Shown: positions 17,918-26,768, counted from the stretch's first letter. The stretch: 64,000 bases of DNA from SCN-70-22 sp046327755 (GCA_046327755.1 JAXLXW010000001.1:1-64000); one strand, 5' to 3'. Notes: generated by a model from the letters alone, not told the origin. Made by a program: numbers and translations.

Positions 17918-18804
17918 CGACTGTCATCACCGTCCCCCCCTCGCTCGACGACCACACGTTCGAACAGGTGCTCGAGCAGCTGGCGCCGGTGCCCGTCGAC
18001 CAGAAGGTGCTCGTCGACGCGCGTCACACGCGGTGGGCCTCGCCGTACGGACTCACTGCACTCCTCACGCTCGCGCAGTCACGCGGGACGCAGGCGGCCT
18101 TCACCGGCCCCGAGACCGAGGAGACCGCGTCGTACTGGCAGCGGGCGGGTTTCTACAAGTACGCCGAGGAACTCTTCGAGATGCACGGCCACGTCCCGCG
18201 CGCCCGCGCGCAGGCCGCGGAATCCAACGTGCTGCTCGAGATCACCCCGGTGGCCAAGAGCGACGACGTGCACGATGTCGTCGAACGCATTCAGTCCAAG
18301 GCCCAGCAGATCCTCGTCAACGAGTTGAACCTCGACCCGATGGCGACGATGCGCTTTGCCATGACGCTTTCCGAAGTTTGCCAGAACATCGTGGAACACG
18401 CGCAGACCATGGGGTGGGTGGCGGTGCAGACGTACCGCTACCGCCAGCGGCTCGGCCGGCGCGTGGTGGTCATCGCCGTCTGTGACGCCGGGATCGGCTT
18501 CCGTCGCTCGCTCGAAAGCGCGCCGGGACGGAAGCTGAGCGACCGGTGGGACGACGGGATGGCGCTGGAAGAGGCGGTGATTCGTGGCGTGAGTCGATTC
18601 CGTGATCCGGGACGAGGCCAGGGGCTCGCCGGGGTCCGTCGGTACGTGGGGCGGTGGGACGGGAAACTCTCCGTGCGGAGCGGCACGGCGCGCATCTCGC
18701 TCGTTCCCCCATGGGACGATGACCTCCCGATGCGCGAGCACCTGTCTCCCCTTCCGGGGGCACAAGTCCAGATCACGATTCCGGAACGGGTACCCCAGAA
18801 GTGA
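17914..18804 (+). CDS. STAS-like plus HATPase (anti-sigma/histidine-kinase-like ATPase) protein
   Basis: GTG 17914 overlaps the kinase stop by four bases. The first ~95 of 296 residues resemble a STAS fold (KVLVDARHTRWASPYGLTALL). Residues about 130-290 form a GHKL ATPase with N-box LSEVCQNIVEHA, G1-box CDAGIGF and G2-like GQGLAGVRRYV. This is the arrangement of RsbW/SpoIIAB-type regulators, which control partner binding rather than phosphorylating histidine. No histidine phospho-acceptor or sigma factor is adjacent. It overlaps the following STAS-like gene by GTGA, so the three genes are translationally coupled. Confidence 0.8.
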   Translation: MTTVITVPPSLDDHTFEQVLEQLAPVPVDQKVLVDARHTRWASPYGLTALLTLAQSRGTQAAFTGPETEETASYWQRAGFYKYAEELFEMHGHVPRARAQAAESNVLLEITPVAKSDDVHDVVERIQSKAQQILVNELNLDPMATMRFAMTLSEVCQNIVEHAQTMGWVAVQTYRYRQRLGRRVVVIAVCDAGIGFRRSLESAPGRKLSDRWDDGMALEEAVIRGVSRFRDPGRGQGLAGVRRYVGRWDGKLSVRSGTARISLVPPWDDDLPMREHLSPLPGAQVQITIPERVPQK

Positions 18805-19355
18805 TCTACCACATCAACGTCAGCTCCGTCCTTCGCAAGACGGTGTGCGACCTGTACACGAACCTGGTCACCCGCCCCACCGGGGTCGCGGTGCGCCAGG
18901 CGATCGAGGCAGCGCTCGCGGAACTGCCAGAGCCTAACGTCACGGTCATCGACTTTGCCCAGGTGAAGATGCTCGACTTCTCCTGCGCCGACGAAGTGGT
19001 CGGGAAGCTCCTGGACTACTACCAGAACCTTGCCGAGCAGCCGCAGCGCTACTTCCTCATCCGCGGCGTGCACGACGGCCACCTCGAGGCGATCGAGGCG
19101 GTGCTCGAGCGCTACGACCTCGCGGTCATCGTCGAGGGCGAGGACGGGCGCCTGCGCCTGGTTGGGACGCTCGACGACGGCGCGCGCCGCGCCTGGCAGG
19201 TGGTGAACCGGCACGGGCGCGTGAAGGCGCAGGAAGTGGAGGTCGAACTCGGCGCCCCCGCCGAGACCGCCTCCCGCGCCCTCGATCACCTCTCGGCGCG
19301 CCGACTCGTTATGCGTCGCGATGACGGATACGTCTCGCTCGCGCACGCGTTGTAG
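18801..19355 (+). CDS. STAS-like (DUF4325-type) protein with C-terminal winged-helix-like region
   Basis: The 184-residue protein starts at GTG 18801 inside the stop of the preceding gene. Its first ~110 residues hold a STAS-like beta-alpha pattern (NVTVIDFAQVKMLDFSCADEVVGKLL). The C-terminal part (about 125-184) looks like a small helix-turn-helix or winged helix, with ETASRALDHLSARRLVMRRDDGYVSL. It is a natural partner for the HATPase protein encoded immediately upstream. Its target is unknown. The DUF4325 assignment is by recall of the motif only. Confidence 0.68.
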   Translation: MIYHINVSSVLRKTVCDLYTNLVTRPTGVAVRQAIEAALAELPEPNVTVIDFAQVKMLDFSCADEVVGKLLDYYQNLAEQPQRYFLIRGVHDGHLEAIEAVLERYDLAVIVEGEDGRLRLVGTLDDGARRAWQVVNRHGRVKAQEVEVELGAPAETASRALDHLSARRLVMRRDDGYVSLAHAL

Positions 19356-19424
19356 CACGCGTTGCAGCGCTGGCGCGCGACGCAGCGCACACGCCAGCGC
19401 TCGATCCCGATTGCCGCGGTCCCC

Positions 19425-19715
19425 GTGAGTCTCGCCTCGAGTCCTCCCCTGCAGGTCGTCGGCTTCTGGGCCACGCGACGCGGCGATGCCGATCGCGGCC
19501 CGCTCGTGAAGGTCCGCCCCGACGACGCCGCCGCTCGCCTCCTCAATGAAGGGGACCTCGTCTGGGTCGAGGGGCCGCGCCGGCAGGAACTCGCCACCGT
19601 CGCCCTCGACCCGGCGCTCCCACGCGGCGGGGTGGCGGTGCGCGACATTGCGGGGATCACAGTCTCCGAGGTGGTGCGTCTCGTGCACCCGGAGCGCGGG
19701 CGGCCTCGACCATAA
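19425..19715 (+). CDS. Small protein of unknown function, beta-barrel-like
   Basis: I prefer GTG 19425 (96 residues, SLASSPPLQVVGFWATRRG...); a TTG at 19362 would lengthen it with Arg-rich sequence unlike a natural N-terminus. The core (PLVKVRPDDAAARLLNEGDLVWVEGPRRQELATV) resembles the double-psi beta-barrel of molybdopterin-dinucleotide-binding or Cdc48-N domains, but similarity is weak. It lies between the STAS-like gene and ftsE. I do not recognise the family. Confidence 0.5.
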   Translation: MSLASSPPLQVVGFWATRRGDADRGPLVKVRPDDAAARLLNEGDLVWVEGPRRQELATVALDPALPRGGVAVRDIAGITVSEVVRLVHPERGRPRP

Positions 19716-19788
19716 CGAGATCGATCGGGATCACTGACGCCGGGCGCCCCTCGGTCGTCCTTCTTCACGGTTGCTAGCTTACCGCCCC

Positions 19789-20484
19789 GTGATCCGATTC
19801 GCCTCCGTCTTCAAAGAGTATCCGCGCACCGGCGTCGCCCTCAACGACGTCTCGTTTTCCGTGAACAAGGGAGAGTTCGTCTTCCTCACGGGACCGAGCG
19901 GCGCCGGCAAGAGCACGATCCTCAAGCTCATCTACTTCGACGAACTCCCGACCCGCGGTGACGTGTGGGTGAGCGGGACGCGCTCGAAGGGGGTGTCGCG
20001 CAAGGACATCCCGCTCCTCCGGCGCAAGCTGGGCGTCGTCTTCCAGGACTTTCGCCTGCTGGAGGACCGCACGGTGGAGCAGAACGTCGCCTTCGCGCTC
20101 GAAGTGATCGGGACGGCGCACGAGAAGATCCATCCCAAGGTCTCGCGACTGCTCACGCAGGTGGGACTCGCCTCCAAGTCGACCAACTTCCCGCGTGAAC
20201 TGAGCGGCGGCGAGCAGCAGCGTGTCGCCATCGCCCGCGCCCTGGCGAACGACCCGTTCGTCCTGGTGGCCGACGAACCGACGGGAAACCTCGACGATCG
20301 CGCCACGCGCGGCGTCTTCCAGCTGCTGCGCGAGATCAACGCGGCGGGGACGGCGGTGGTGATGGCGACGCACAATCTCGAGCTGGTGAAGCGCGCCGAG
20401 CTGCGTGTGCTGGAGATCAACCGCGGGCAGGTGGTGTTCGACAGCGCCGACGAGAAGCGCCGCGCGCCGGAGCTGACGCCATGA
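19789..20484 (+). CDS. ftsE: Cell-division ABC transporter ATPase FtsE
   Basis: The start is taken at GTG 19789 (IRFASVFKEYP...), giving 231 residues, the usual FtsE size. It has Walker A GPSGAGKST, signature LSGGEQQRVAIARAL, Walker B LVADEPTGNLD and the switch His in ATHN. With FtsX it forms a non-transporting ABC complex at the division site that activates peptidoglycan hydrolases through EnvC. It overlaps ftsX by ATGA, and envC follows ftsX, so the complete module is encoded together. Confidence 0.93.
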   Translation: MIRFASVFKEYPRTGVALNDVSFSVNKGEFVFLTGPSGAGKSTILKLIYFDELPTRGDVWVSGTRSKGVSRKDIPLLRRKLGVVFQDFRLLEDRTVEQNVAFALEVIGTAHEKIHPKVSRLLTQVGLASKSTNFPRELSGGEQQRVAIARALANDPFVLVADEPTGNLDDRATRGVFQLLREINAAGTAVVMATHNLELVKRAELRVLEINRGQVVFDSADEKRRAPELTP

Positions 20485-21332
20485 AGCTGGCCGTCCGCGA
20501 GGCGATGCTGGGCTTCAAGCGCGCGCCACTCCTGAGCGCACTGAGCATCACGACGATCGCCTTCTCGCTGTTTGCCTTCGGGCTCTTCTCGCTCGTCGCG
20601 CTCAACATCCGCAACACGCTGAGCGCCCTGGAGAGCCGCGTCGAGATCCGGGCCTTCCTCGCCGACTCGACCTCGGCGGAGGCAGTCGCGCTGGCGATGG
20701 GCGACATCGGCGCGATGCCCGAGGTGGCGCGCGTGGAGTACGTGACGCCCGAGCAGGCGCTGGAGCGCGCCCGCAAGGAGCTGGGAGAATTCCGCGACGT
20801 CTTCGAGAACGGATTCCTCCCGGCGTCGCTCGACATCCGCCTGCGCGACGGGTTTCGCGACCCGAGCTCGGTGAAGCGCATTGCGGACAAGGTGAAGGCG
20901 CAGCCCATCGTGGACGACGTGCGCTTCGGCGAGGAGTGGGTGCAAAAGCTCTACAGCATCCGCAATGTCGCGACGGCCGCGGGGATCATCCTCGGGCTGG
21001 CCTTTGCCGCGGTCTCGATCATCGTGATCGGCGCAACAATCCGCATGGCGGTGATGGCGCGTGCGCGCGAGATCTCGATCATGCGACTGGTCGGCGCGAC
21101 GGACGGCTTCATTCGTCGCCCCTTCCTCATCGAGGGGTTCGTGAAGGGGGTGCTGGGCGGGGTGCTGGCACTGGGACTCACGTGGCTCGCCGCGTCGCTC
21201 ATCTCGCGCTACTTCATCCGAACCGAGTTCTTCGGGGCACGACTGGCGCTGCTCGGCTTGCTGGGCGGTGCCGTCATCGGCGTCGTGGGAAGCGCGCTCT
21301 CGGTCGGGCGCCAGATTCGCCGGGTCTTGTGA
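20481..21332 (+). CDS. ftsX: Cell-division protein FtsX
   Basis: The 283-residue protein has an N-terminal membrane helix (residues ~20-45) and a periplasmic domain (about 50-165). Three C-terminal helices include AAGIILGLAFAAVSIIVIGATIR and the FtsX motif EISIMRLVGATDGFIRRPF. It couples FtsE ATP hydrolysis to the periplasmic activator EnvC. It overlaps ftsE by 4 bp and envC by 4 bp. Confidence 0.92.
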   Translation: MKLAVREAMLGFKRAPLLSALSITTIAFSLFAFGLFSLVALNIRNTLSALESRVEIRAFLADSTSAEAVALAMGDIGAMPEVARVEYVTPEQALERARKELGEFRDVFENGFLPASLDIRLRDGFRDPSSVKRIADKVKAQPIVDDVRFGEEWVQKLYSIRNVATAAGIILGLAFAAVSIIVIGATIRMAVMARAREISIMRLVGATDGFIRRPFLIEGFVKGVLGGVLALGLTWLAASLISRYFIRTEFFGARLALLGLLGGAVIGVVGSALSVGRQIRRVL

Positions 21333-22525
21333 GGCGGACGGTGCAGCTGGCGGCCTTCGCGGCGCTCTTCCTGATGGGGGCGCCGTTTGCGCTGCATGCC
21401 CAGAGCGCGGAGCAGCGACTGCGGCAGCAGCGCGAAGAGCTCGACGCGATCCGTCGCGAGCGCGCCGATCTGCAGTCGCGCTTGCAGGAGCTGCAGGGGC
21501 GCGCACACGACCTCCGGGACGAGACGCAGAACCTGCACCGGCAGGCCGAGGTGACGGGGCGCCTCGTGCGATCGCTCGACGCGCAGCTCGTCTCGATCAC
21601 GTCGGACGTCGATTCCGCCACGCAGTCGCTCACGCGGGCCGAGGGCGAGGTGCAGTCGCGCCGCGGCACGCTCAAGCGACGCGTGGTCGATATCTACAAG
21701 CGCGGGCCGATGTACACGACGGAGGCACTGCTCTCGGCGCGCACCTTTGGCGAACTCGTGGGACGCTACAAGTACCTGCACGAACTGGCGCTCCACGACC
21801 GCGCGGTGGTGCATCGCGTCGAACTGCTCTATCGCGAGATCGAACAGCAGCGCGCCCTCCTCCTCAAGCTGCAGGACGAACTGCGCCGCAACCGCGAGGA
21901 GAAGGCGCTGGAGGAGCAGCGATTGCGCTCGCTCGAGGGCGTACGCTCCCGCAACCTCGAGCAGGTGCAGGAATCGCAGAAGCAGATCCAGGACCGCCTG
22001 GCGCGCATCCAGCGCGACGAGCAACGACTGTCGCAGCTGCTCGCGTCGCTCGAGGAGACGCGCCGGCGCAACGAGTCACGCCCCAACGCACCGGCGCCGA
22101 CGACGAGCACGCTCAAGACATCGGACTTCGGGAAGCTCGACTGGCCCGTGGAGGGGGACATCCTCTACCGGTTCGGGCGCGTGATCAACCCCAACAACAC
22201 GACGATTCGCTGGAATGGGATCGGCATTCGCGCGGCGCAGGGGACGGCCGTGAAGACGATCGCTGCGGGCGAAGTGATGGTCGCCGACCCGATCGGGACG
22301 TACGGGCTCACGGTGATCGTGCAACACGGCGGGGGCGACTACTCGGTGTACGGATCGCTCTCGCGCGCCGACGTGCGGAAGGGCGACAAGGTCGCCAAGG
22401 GCGAGACGATCGGCGCCGTCGGGCGCGCCGACCCTGAGATGGACCCGCACCTGCATTTCGAGATCCGACCCAAGGGGCGGGCGACGGATCCGATGGCGTG
22501 GTTGGCGCTGCGGGCGGGACGGTAA
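21329..22525 (+). CDS. envC: EnvC-like murein hydrolase activator (degenerate LytM)
   Basis: GTG 21329 overlaps the ftsX stop by GTGA, giving 398 residues. A signal peptide (ending HAQSAEQ) is followed by a long coiled coil (about 25-260) and a LytM/M23 domain (about 275-395). The first metal-binding site of active M23 peptidases (H-x3-D in HxGxD) reads WNGIG here, while HLHFEI is kept. It is therefore probably an inactive activator of amidases, as is E. coli EnvC, rather than a peptidase. The ftsE-ftsX-envC order supports that role. Confidence 0.88.
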   Translation: MRRTVQLAAFAALFLMGAPFALHAQSAEQRLRQQREELDAIRRERADLQSRLQELQGRAHDLRDETQNLHRQAEVTGRLVRSLDAQLVSITSDVDSATQSLTRAEGEVQSRRGTLKRRVVDIYKRGPMYTTEALLSARTFGELVGRYKYLHELALHDRAVVHRVELLYREIEQQRALLLKLQDELRRNREEKALEEQRLRSLEGVRSRNLEQVQESQKQIQDRLARIQRDEQRLSQLLASLEETRRRNESRPNAPAPTTSTLKTSDFGKLDWPVEGDILYRFGRVINPNNTTIRWNGIGIRAAQGTAVKTIAAGEVMVADPIGTYGLTVIVQHGGGDYSVYGSLSRADVRKGDKVAKGETIGAVGRADPEMDPHLHFEIRPKGRATDPMAWLALRAGR

Positions 22526-22529
22526 GGGC

Positions 22530-22719
22530 GGACGGGGGACGGGAGACGGGAGACGGGAGTGCGCGCGGCGATGCCGCGCGCGGGGGGCGATGGGTTTCAG
22601 CGGTGTGAGCGGGGCTCTAAGCTTCGCGTCCCGTCCTCTCCCGTCCCCTTCCCTCACGCGCCGTCGCTTCCGCGCATGCCGAAAGCACCTCCCGTCTCCC
22701 GTCCCCCGTCTCCCGTCCC
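22530..22719. repeat. Heptamer-armed repeat (family A) spanning the nfo start
   Basis: The left arm (22530-22560) has GGGAGAC units ending GAGTG. A perfect hairpin GCGCGCGGC-gat-GCCGCGCGC sits at 22561-22581. The right arm at 22687-22718 has CCCGTCTCCCGTCCC-type units. The right arm lies inside the first codons of nfo, and a less regular pyrimidine-rich tract (22629-22653) may be a remnant of another arm. Confidence 0.8.
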
Positions 22720-23575
22720 AGCACCTGGCCCGTTAGGCGCGCACGTCTCGACGGCGGGGGGGATCACCTCGGCAGTGCCGCGGGCGAAGGCGATCGCGGC
22801 GACGGCGATGCAGGTCTTCACGAAGCAGGCGAACCAGTGGAAGGAGCCGGCGATCTCGGCGGAGGACCGCGCGACGTACCTGGCGACGCTCGCCGAGACC
22901 GAGGTCGTGGTGACGAACGCCCACGACTCCTACCTCATCAACCTGGGGTCGCCCGATCCGGTGCTCTGGAACCGCTCACTGATCTCCTTCGTGTCGGAGC
23001 TCAAGCGATGCGAGGCGTTGCAGCTGAAGTACCTGGTGTCGCATCCGGGGAACTTCATGGATGACCGGGCGAGCGGGATCGCGCGCAACGCCGAGGCGAT
23101 CAGCATCGCCCTGGACGTCGTCCCGGGGAACGTCACGCTGCTGATGGAGACGACGGCGGGGAGCGGGACGGCGATCGGCGCGAACTTCGAGGAGATGGCA
23201 TTCCTGCTTGCGTCGATCGATCCGTCCGTGCGCCATCGCGTGGGCGTGTGCGTCGATACGGCGCACATCTTTGCCGCGGGGTACGATCTCGTGAACGCCT
23301 ACGACGATGTGTGGGCGCGCTTCGGCGACACGATCGGCTTCGAGCGGCTGGGGATGATGCATCTCAACGACTCGAAGGCGCCGTTCGGCTCACGCAAGGA
23401 TCGCCATGAGCTGATCGGCGAAGGTGCCATCGGCGCCGGCGCCTTCCGCCGCATCATGACCGACGACCGACTGCATTCCGTCGCGAAAGTCATCGAGACG
23501 CCCAAGGGCGACGAGCCCGAGGTGATGGATACGCGCATGCTGGAGCGGCTGCGCGGGTATGCGCGCGGCGAGTGA
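22676..23575 (+). CDS. nfo: Deoxyribonuclease IV (AP endonuclease, family 2)
   Basis: The 299-residue TIM-barrel endonuclease incises abasic sites in base-excision repair. Metal-ligand motifs are present: LGAHVSTAGG near the start, SHPGNF, METTAGSGT, VCVDTAHIFAAGYD and HLNDSKAPFGSRKDRHELIGEG. The ATG at 22676 gives an N-terminal tail (PPVSRPPSPVPAPG) encoded by the right arm of a heptamer repeat, so the translation start sits within the element. No obvious alternative start exists between the repeat and the first conserved residues, so the repeat appears to supply it. It is not in an operon with envC. Confidence 0.92.
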   Translation: MPKAPPVSRPPSPVPAPGPLGAHVSTAGGITSAVPRAKAIAATAMQVFTKQANQWKEPAISAEDRATYLATLAETEVVVTNAHDSYLINLGSPDPVLWNRSLISFVSELKRCEALQLKYLVSHPGNFMDDRASGIARNAEAISIALDVVPGNVTLLMETTAGSGTAIGANFEEMAFLLASIDPSVRHRVGVCVDTAHIFAAGYDLVNAYDDVWARFGDTIGFERLGMMHLNDSKAPFGSRKDRHELIGEGAIGAGAFRRIMTDDRLHSVAKVIETPKGDEPEVMDTRMLERLRGYARGE

Positions 23576-23576
23576 G

Positions 23577-23756
23577 GGAGAAGACGAGAGGACGAGAAAT
23601 ACCAAGCACAACTTCATCAACACGGAGGGCAGCGGAGACACGGAGGGCACGGGGGGCATCGCGTTGCGCGAAGATCCCCGTGCCCTCCGTGCCTCCGTGT
23701 ATCCCCCGTGTTACGGCAGTTGCGTTGGTCCCGATCCTGCCTCGTCTTCTCGTGGT
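23577..23756. repeat. Nested inverted repeats: family B arms enclosing family C arms
   Basis: Outer arms are GAGAAGACGAGAGGACGAG (23578-23596) and CTCGTCTTCTCG (from 23740). Inside them are arms built from CACGGAGG-like units (23619-23656) and the inverse CCTCCGTG units (23675-23712), around a short centre with GCGTTGCGCG. This fills the gap between the convergent nfo gene and the TonB receptor. No gene is seen here. Confidence 0.72.
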
Positions 23757-23762
23757 CTCACC

Positions 23763-26102
23763 CTAGAAGATCACCTTGTAGACCAACGCGACGTTCCGCC
23801 CCGGGTTCGGCGCGAAGCTCTTGATGCGGCTCGTGGCGTCGTAGTACATGGTGTCGAACAGGTTGTCGGCGCGGAGGACGATGTTCTGGAGCGTGGTGCC
23901 GCCGAGGATCGTGTAGCCGATCGAGAGGTTGGCGAGGGTGTAGGAGTCGGTGGGGAGGTCGAGCGCGTCGCCGGAGACGTTGGACTGGCGGAAGACCTGC
24001 TTCACGCCGCCACCTAACGAGATGCGTCCGTTGTCCCAGCGAAGGGTGGCGGCGAGTCGCCCTGCGGGGATGTAGGGGAGATTCGTGTCGTCGGTGAAGC
24101 GGCCACGGACCCAGTCGGCGCTCGCGCCCAGCACCCAGTGCCGCGCGATCTCACTCTCGCCCTGCGCCTCGAAGCCGAAGAGCTGCGCGTCCTGCTGCTG
24201 GAAGTTCACGAGCGGGACGGCCACGGGCCCGTCCTCGCCCTCGACGTCGCGCGTCCCCACGGCGACGGGGGCGATGTAGTCGGCGACCCGGTTCAGGTAC
24301 GCGCTCAGCTGCGCGAAGCCGCGCGTGGACTGCGTGCGCAGGATCCCTTCGAGGCCGGTGCTCCGCTCGGCCTTGAGCGCGTTGTTGCCGACATCGTACG
24401 TCCCGACGGCGGCGTGATAGCCGTCGGCGAAGACTTCCTCGACCGTTGGCGCGCGGAAGGCGCGCTGCGCGTTGACGCTGAAATTGGCGGCGCGCCCGAT
24501 GGGGAGGCTGAGGCCGAACGAGGCCGAGGTGCTGTTGTACGACTTCTGCTGGGCCGGGCCGAAGCGACCCTGCACATCGTCCTTTGTCTCGAGCGCGAAC
24601 CAGTCGTAGCGCGCGCCAAGCTGCAGCTTGGGCACGCGCGCATCCGGGCGCGCGGCGCGCTGCAGCGGCAGTTCCTGGAAGAGGAGGAGCCCGACGTTGC
24701 GATTGGTGGCGCCCGGCGTGAACGCCTCGTCGCCGGTGGGGCGGTAGTCACGGAAGAGCCCCTGCACGCCAAGCGTGCCGGTGAGTCGCTTCCCCTGCGT
24801 GCGCGCGGCGACGTTGAACGTCTGCGTGTTGAGCAGGAAGTTCGTCCCGACGGCGCCGGATGGCTCGATCTCGTCGTGACCGTAGCGCTGCACGGTGCCA
24901 TCGACGCGCACGGTGGGGATGAGCGCCGCGCCGGTGTTGATGGTGGCGCGCAGGGAGCCCTGCGTGCGGGACCCATCGAGGCGAATCGGCTCGCCGTCGG
25001 TAGGGAACGGGACGCCGTACTCGAACGACGAGGCGCGGAAGGCGACGCCGACCTGCGCCCGATCGCCCGCATACCCGAGCCCCACGGAGCCCCCGGTGCT
25101 CGCGGCATCGGTGTTGCGCAGCGTTCCGCGCCCGCCGACGCGAAGGTCGTCGGTGCTGCGCCAGTTGCCACGGGCCGTCAGCGCGAAGTTCTTCCCCAGC
25201 GGGAGCGTGGCACCGCCCCCCACGACGCCGCCGGGGGTCACCGACTCCCCTTGTCCGCCGACGAAGAACGACGGACGCGTCGGCACGTCGGACGGGATCT
25301 CGTTGGCGATGACGTTGACGACGCCGCCTAACGCGTTGTTGCCATACAACAGGGACGCCGGGCCGCGGATGACCTCGATGCGGTCGGCGCTGAACGGGTC
25401 GATGGAGAGGGCGTGATCGGCCGAGGCCGACGACAGGTCGCCCGTCCGTTCGCCATCCTGCAGGACCAGGATGCGGTCGCCGGTGAGGCCGCGAATGACG
25501 GGGACGTTGGCCATGGGACCGTTGAACCGCATGGCGATCCCCGGCTCGTTGGAGAGCGTCTGCGCGACGGAGCTCCCGAGGTTGAGGGCAAGCCCCTTCC
25601 CCGACAGCTCGACGGCGGCCTGCGTGACGCCGAGGGCGTCGGTCCCCGTCGGCGCCGCGCTCACGAGGACACCCGTCAGGCGCAATGGCGAGGCGCGGAG
25701 CACGATCGAGAGCACGACGTCGGGACCGTTCTCGGGAAGCGTGACCACGGCGTGCTGCGGCGCGTAGCCGATGAGGGAGACGTCAACGTGGTACGTCCCC
25801 GCGGCCAGCCCGCGAATGGCGAAGCTGCCGTTGGCATCGGACTGCAGGACGCGGTTGACGACGCTGACAACGACCTGCGCGTTGGCGAGCGGTCGCCCCG
25901 CGGAGTCCCGCACGGTGCCGAGAATGGGGGGGGTGATGGCCGCAGCACGTGAACCAGCGTGAGCGGATGGGAAGGGAGGCGCCCCGGCGGACGGGTGCGC
26001 CCGCAGGGAGGCTGGGGCCAGTAGTGCAGCCAGCACGGCGAGGATGGCAGCCGCGCAGGCTGGCGCCGGCCCGTGGCGGCGATGGGACGAGACGATTGGC
26101 AT
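23763..26102 (-). CDS. TonB-dependent outer-membrane receptor, probably metal-specific
   Basis: The 779-residue protein has a signal peptide and an N-terminal carboxypeptidase-regulatory-like beta-sandwich (about 58-135, GTVRDSAGRPLANAQVVV). A plug domain follows (about 150-270, with VPVIRGLTGDRILVLQDGERTGD and GPASLLYGNNALGGVVNV). The rest is a 22-strand-type beta-barrel ending NVALVYKVIF with the C-terminal aromatic residue. A small His/Cys-containing protein gene lies upstream in the same direction, and a zinc/manganese ABC system diverges from the pair. Uptake of zinc or a similar metal is therefore the likely role, by context only. Confidence 0.87.
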   Translation of the reverse strand: MPIVSSHRRHGPAPACAAAILAVLAALLAPASLRAHPSAGAPPFPSAHAGSRAAAITPPILGTVRDSAGRPLANAQVVVSVVNRVLQSDANGSFAIRGLAAGTYHVDVSLIGYAPQHAVVTLPENGPDVVLSIVLRASPLRLTGVLVSAAPTGTDALGVTQAAVELSGKGLALNLGSSVAQTLSNEPGIAMRFNGPMANVPVIRGLTGDRILVLQDGERTGDLSSASADHALSIDPFSADRIEVIRGPASLLYGNNALGGVVNVIANEIPSDVPTRPSFFVGGQGESVTPGGVVGGGATLPLGKNFALTARGNWRSTDDLRVGGRGTLRNTDAASTGGSVGLGYAGDRAQVGVAFRASSFEYGVPFPTDGEPIRLDGSRTQGSLRATINTGAALIPTVRVDGTVQRYGHDEIEPSGAVGTNFLLNTQTFNVAARTQGKRLTGTLGVQGLFRDYRPTGDEAFTPGATNRNVGLLLFQELPLQRAARPDARVPKLQLGARYDWFALETKDDVQGRFGPAQQKSYNSTSASFGLSLPIGRAANFSVNAQRAFRAPTVEEVFADGYHAAVGTYDVGNNALKAERSTGLEGILRTQSTRGFAQLSAYLNRVADYIAPVAVGTRDVEGEDGPVAVPLVNFQQQDAQLFGFEAQGESEIARHWVLGASADWVRGRFTDDTNLPYIPAGRLAATLRWDNGRISLGGGVKQVFRQSNVSGDALDLPTDSYTLANLSIGYTILGGTTLQNIVLRADNLFDTMYYDATSRIKSFAPNPGRNVALVYKVIF

Positions 26103-26244
26103 GAGTGCGATCGCAGCATGGCGTGAGACCCGGGCGCGCGTGGCGCGCGCCGGGAACGACGACGAGGGATGTGCGATGTCCGCAGGGCCGGCGCCGGCGG
26201 CCCGAGAAAGGGCCGGCCTGTCGCGCGGGCGCGCTGCGGGTCAC

Positions 26245-26586
26245 TCAGGCTGGTGGGGCGCGCGACCGTCGCTGGGCAGTGGACTCGTCTGCCGCGTGCC
26301 CGATCCAGTCGGCCCGCGACGGCCAGCTCTCGACCCCACCGTCGACGACGGGGGGAGGCGCTACCGGCTCCGCCCAGGCCTGCGTCGCCGCGCTGCACAG
26401 GACGCAGTGCTCCTGGTGCGCGATGGCGTGTGGTGACCCCGGCTCCTCGAAGTGGACGGTCGAGCGCTCGGAGACCGCCTGCGCTGCCGGGCGCGCATCG
26501 ACGATGGACGCCGCGCCCGGCACCACGACGTGCACCACCGCCAGGACGGCGGCGAGTACACGAAGGAGAAGGGGGCGCAGGCGCAT
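26245..26586 (-). CDS. Small secreted or membrane protein with His/Cys motif next to TonB receptor
   Basis: ATG 26586 gives 113 residues with an N-terminal hydrophobic segment (MRLRPLLLRVLAAVLAVVHVVV). A candidate metal-binding cluster HAIAHQEHCVLC follows near residues 64-75. A further in-frame start at 26661 would add 25 residues without signal character. Small proteins like this often precede TonB receptors or metal transporters. It may chaperone or sense the metal, but I do not recognise a named family with certainty. Confidence 0.6.
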   Translation of the reverse strand: MRLRPLLLRVLAAVLAVVHVVVPGAASIVDARPAAQAVSERSTVHFEEPGSPHAIAHQEHCVLCSAATQAWAEPVAPPPVVDGGVESWPSRADWIGHAADESTAQRRSRAPPA

Positions 26587-26627
26587 GACAGGTAGCCTAA
26601 CGGCTGACGTCGGGTGGGACAATTCCC

Positions 26628-26657
26628 CGATTCCCGCCACGGACTTTACGGGAATCG
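26628..26657. promoter_or_regulatory. Perfect 9-bp inverted repeat in the divergent metal-uptake intergenic region
   Basis: CGATTCCCG and CGGGAATCG are separated by 12 bp, in the 182-bp gap between the divergent His/Cys protein gene (26586) and the barrel gene (26769). An AT-rich stretch follows (TGTTGTATTGAGG). The position suits an operator controlling both arms of the locus, but the sequence does not match a Zur or MntR consensus that I can recall. A role as a simple hairpin is also possible. Confidence 0.5.
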
Positions 26658-26768
26658 TCATGTTGTATTGAGGTACCGATCCTAAGCTTCCGCGTCAAAC
26701 GGCGGCTCGACCTCGCGTCATCGACTCGCCGCGCTCCCCTGCCGGACATCAATCGAGGATCGTGCCAC

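Noticed and set aside
23577..23756. Small gene between nfo and the TonB receptor
   Set aside because: All open frames read the nested repeat arms and carry no start with a ribosome-binding site or known motif.
26590..26602. DtxR/MntR-like box (GTTAGGCTACCTG) upstream of the His/Cys protein
   Set aside because: CGTTAGGC is a common word throughout this window, and the inverted half is too poor to call a binding site.
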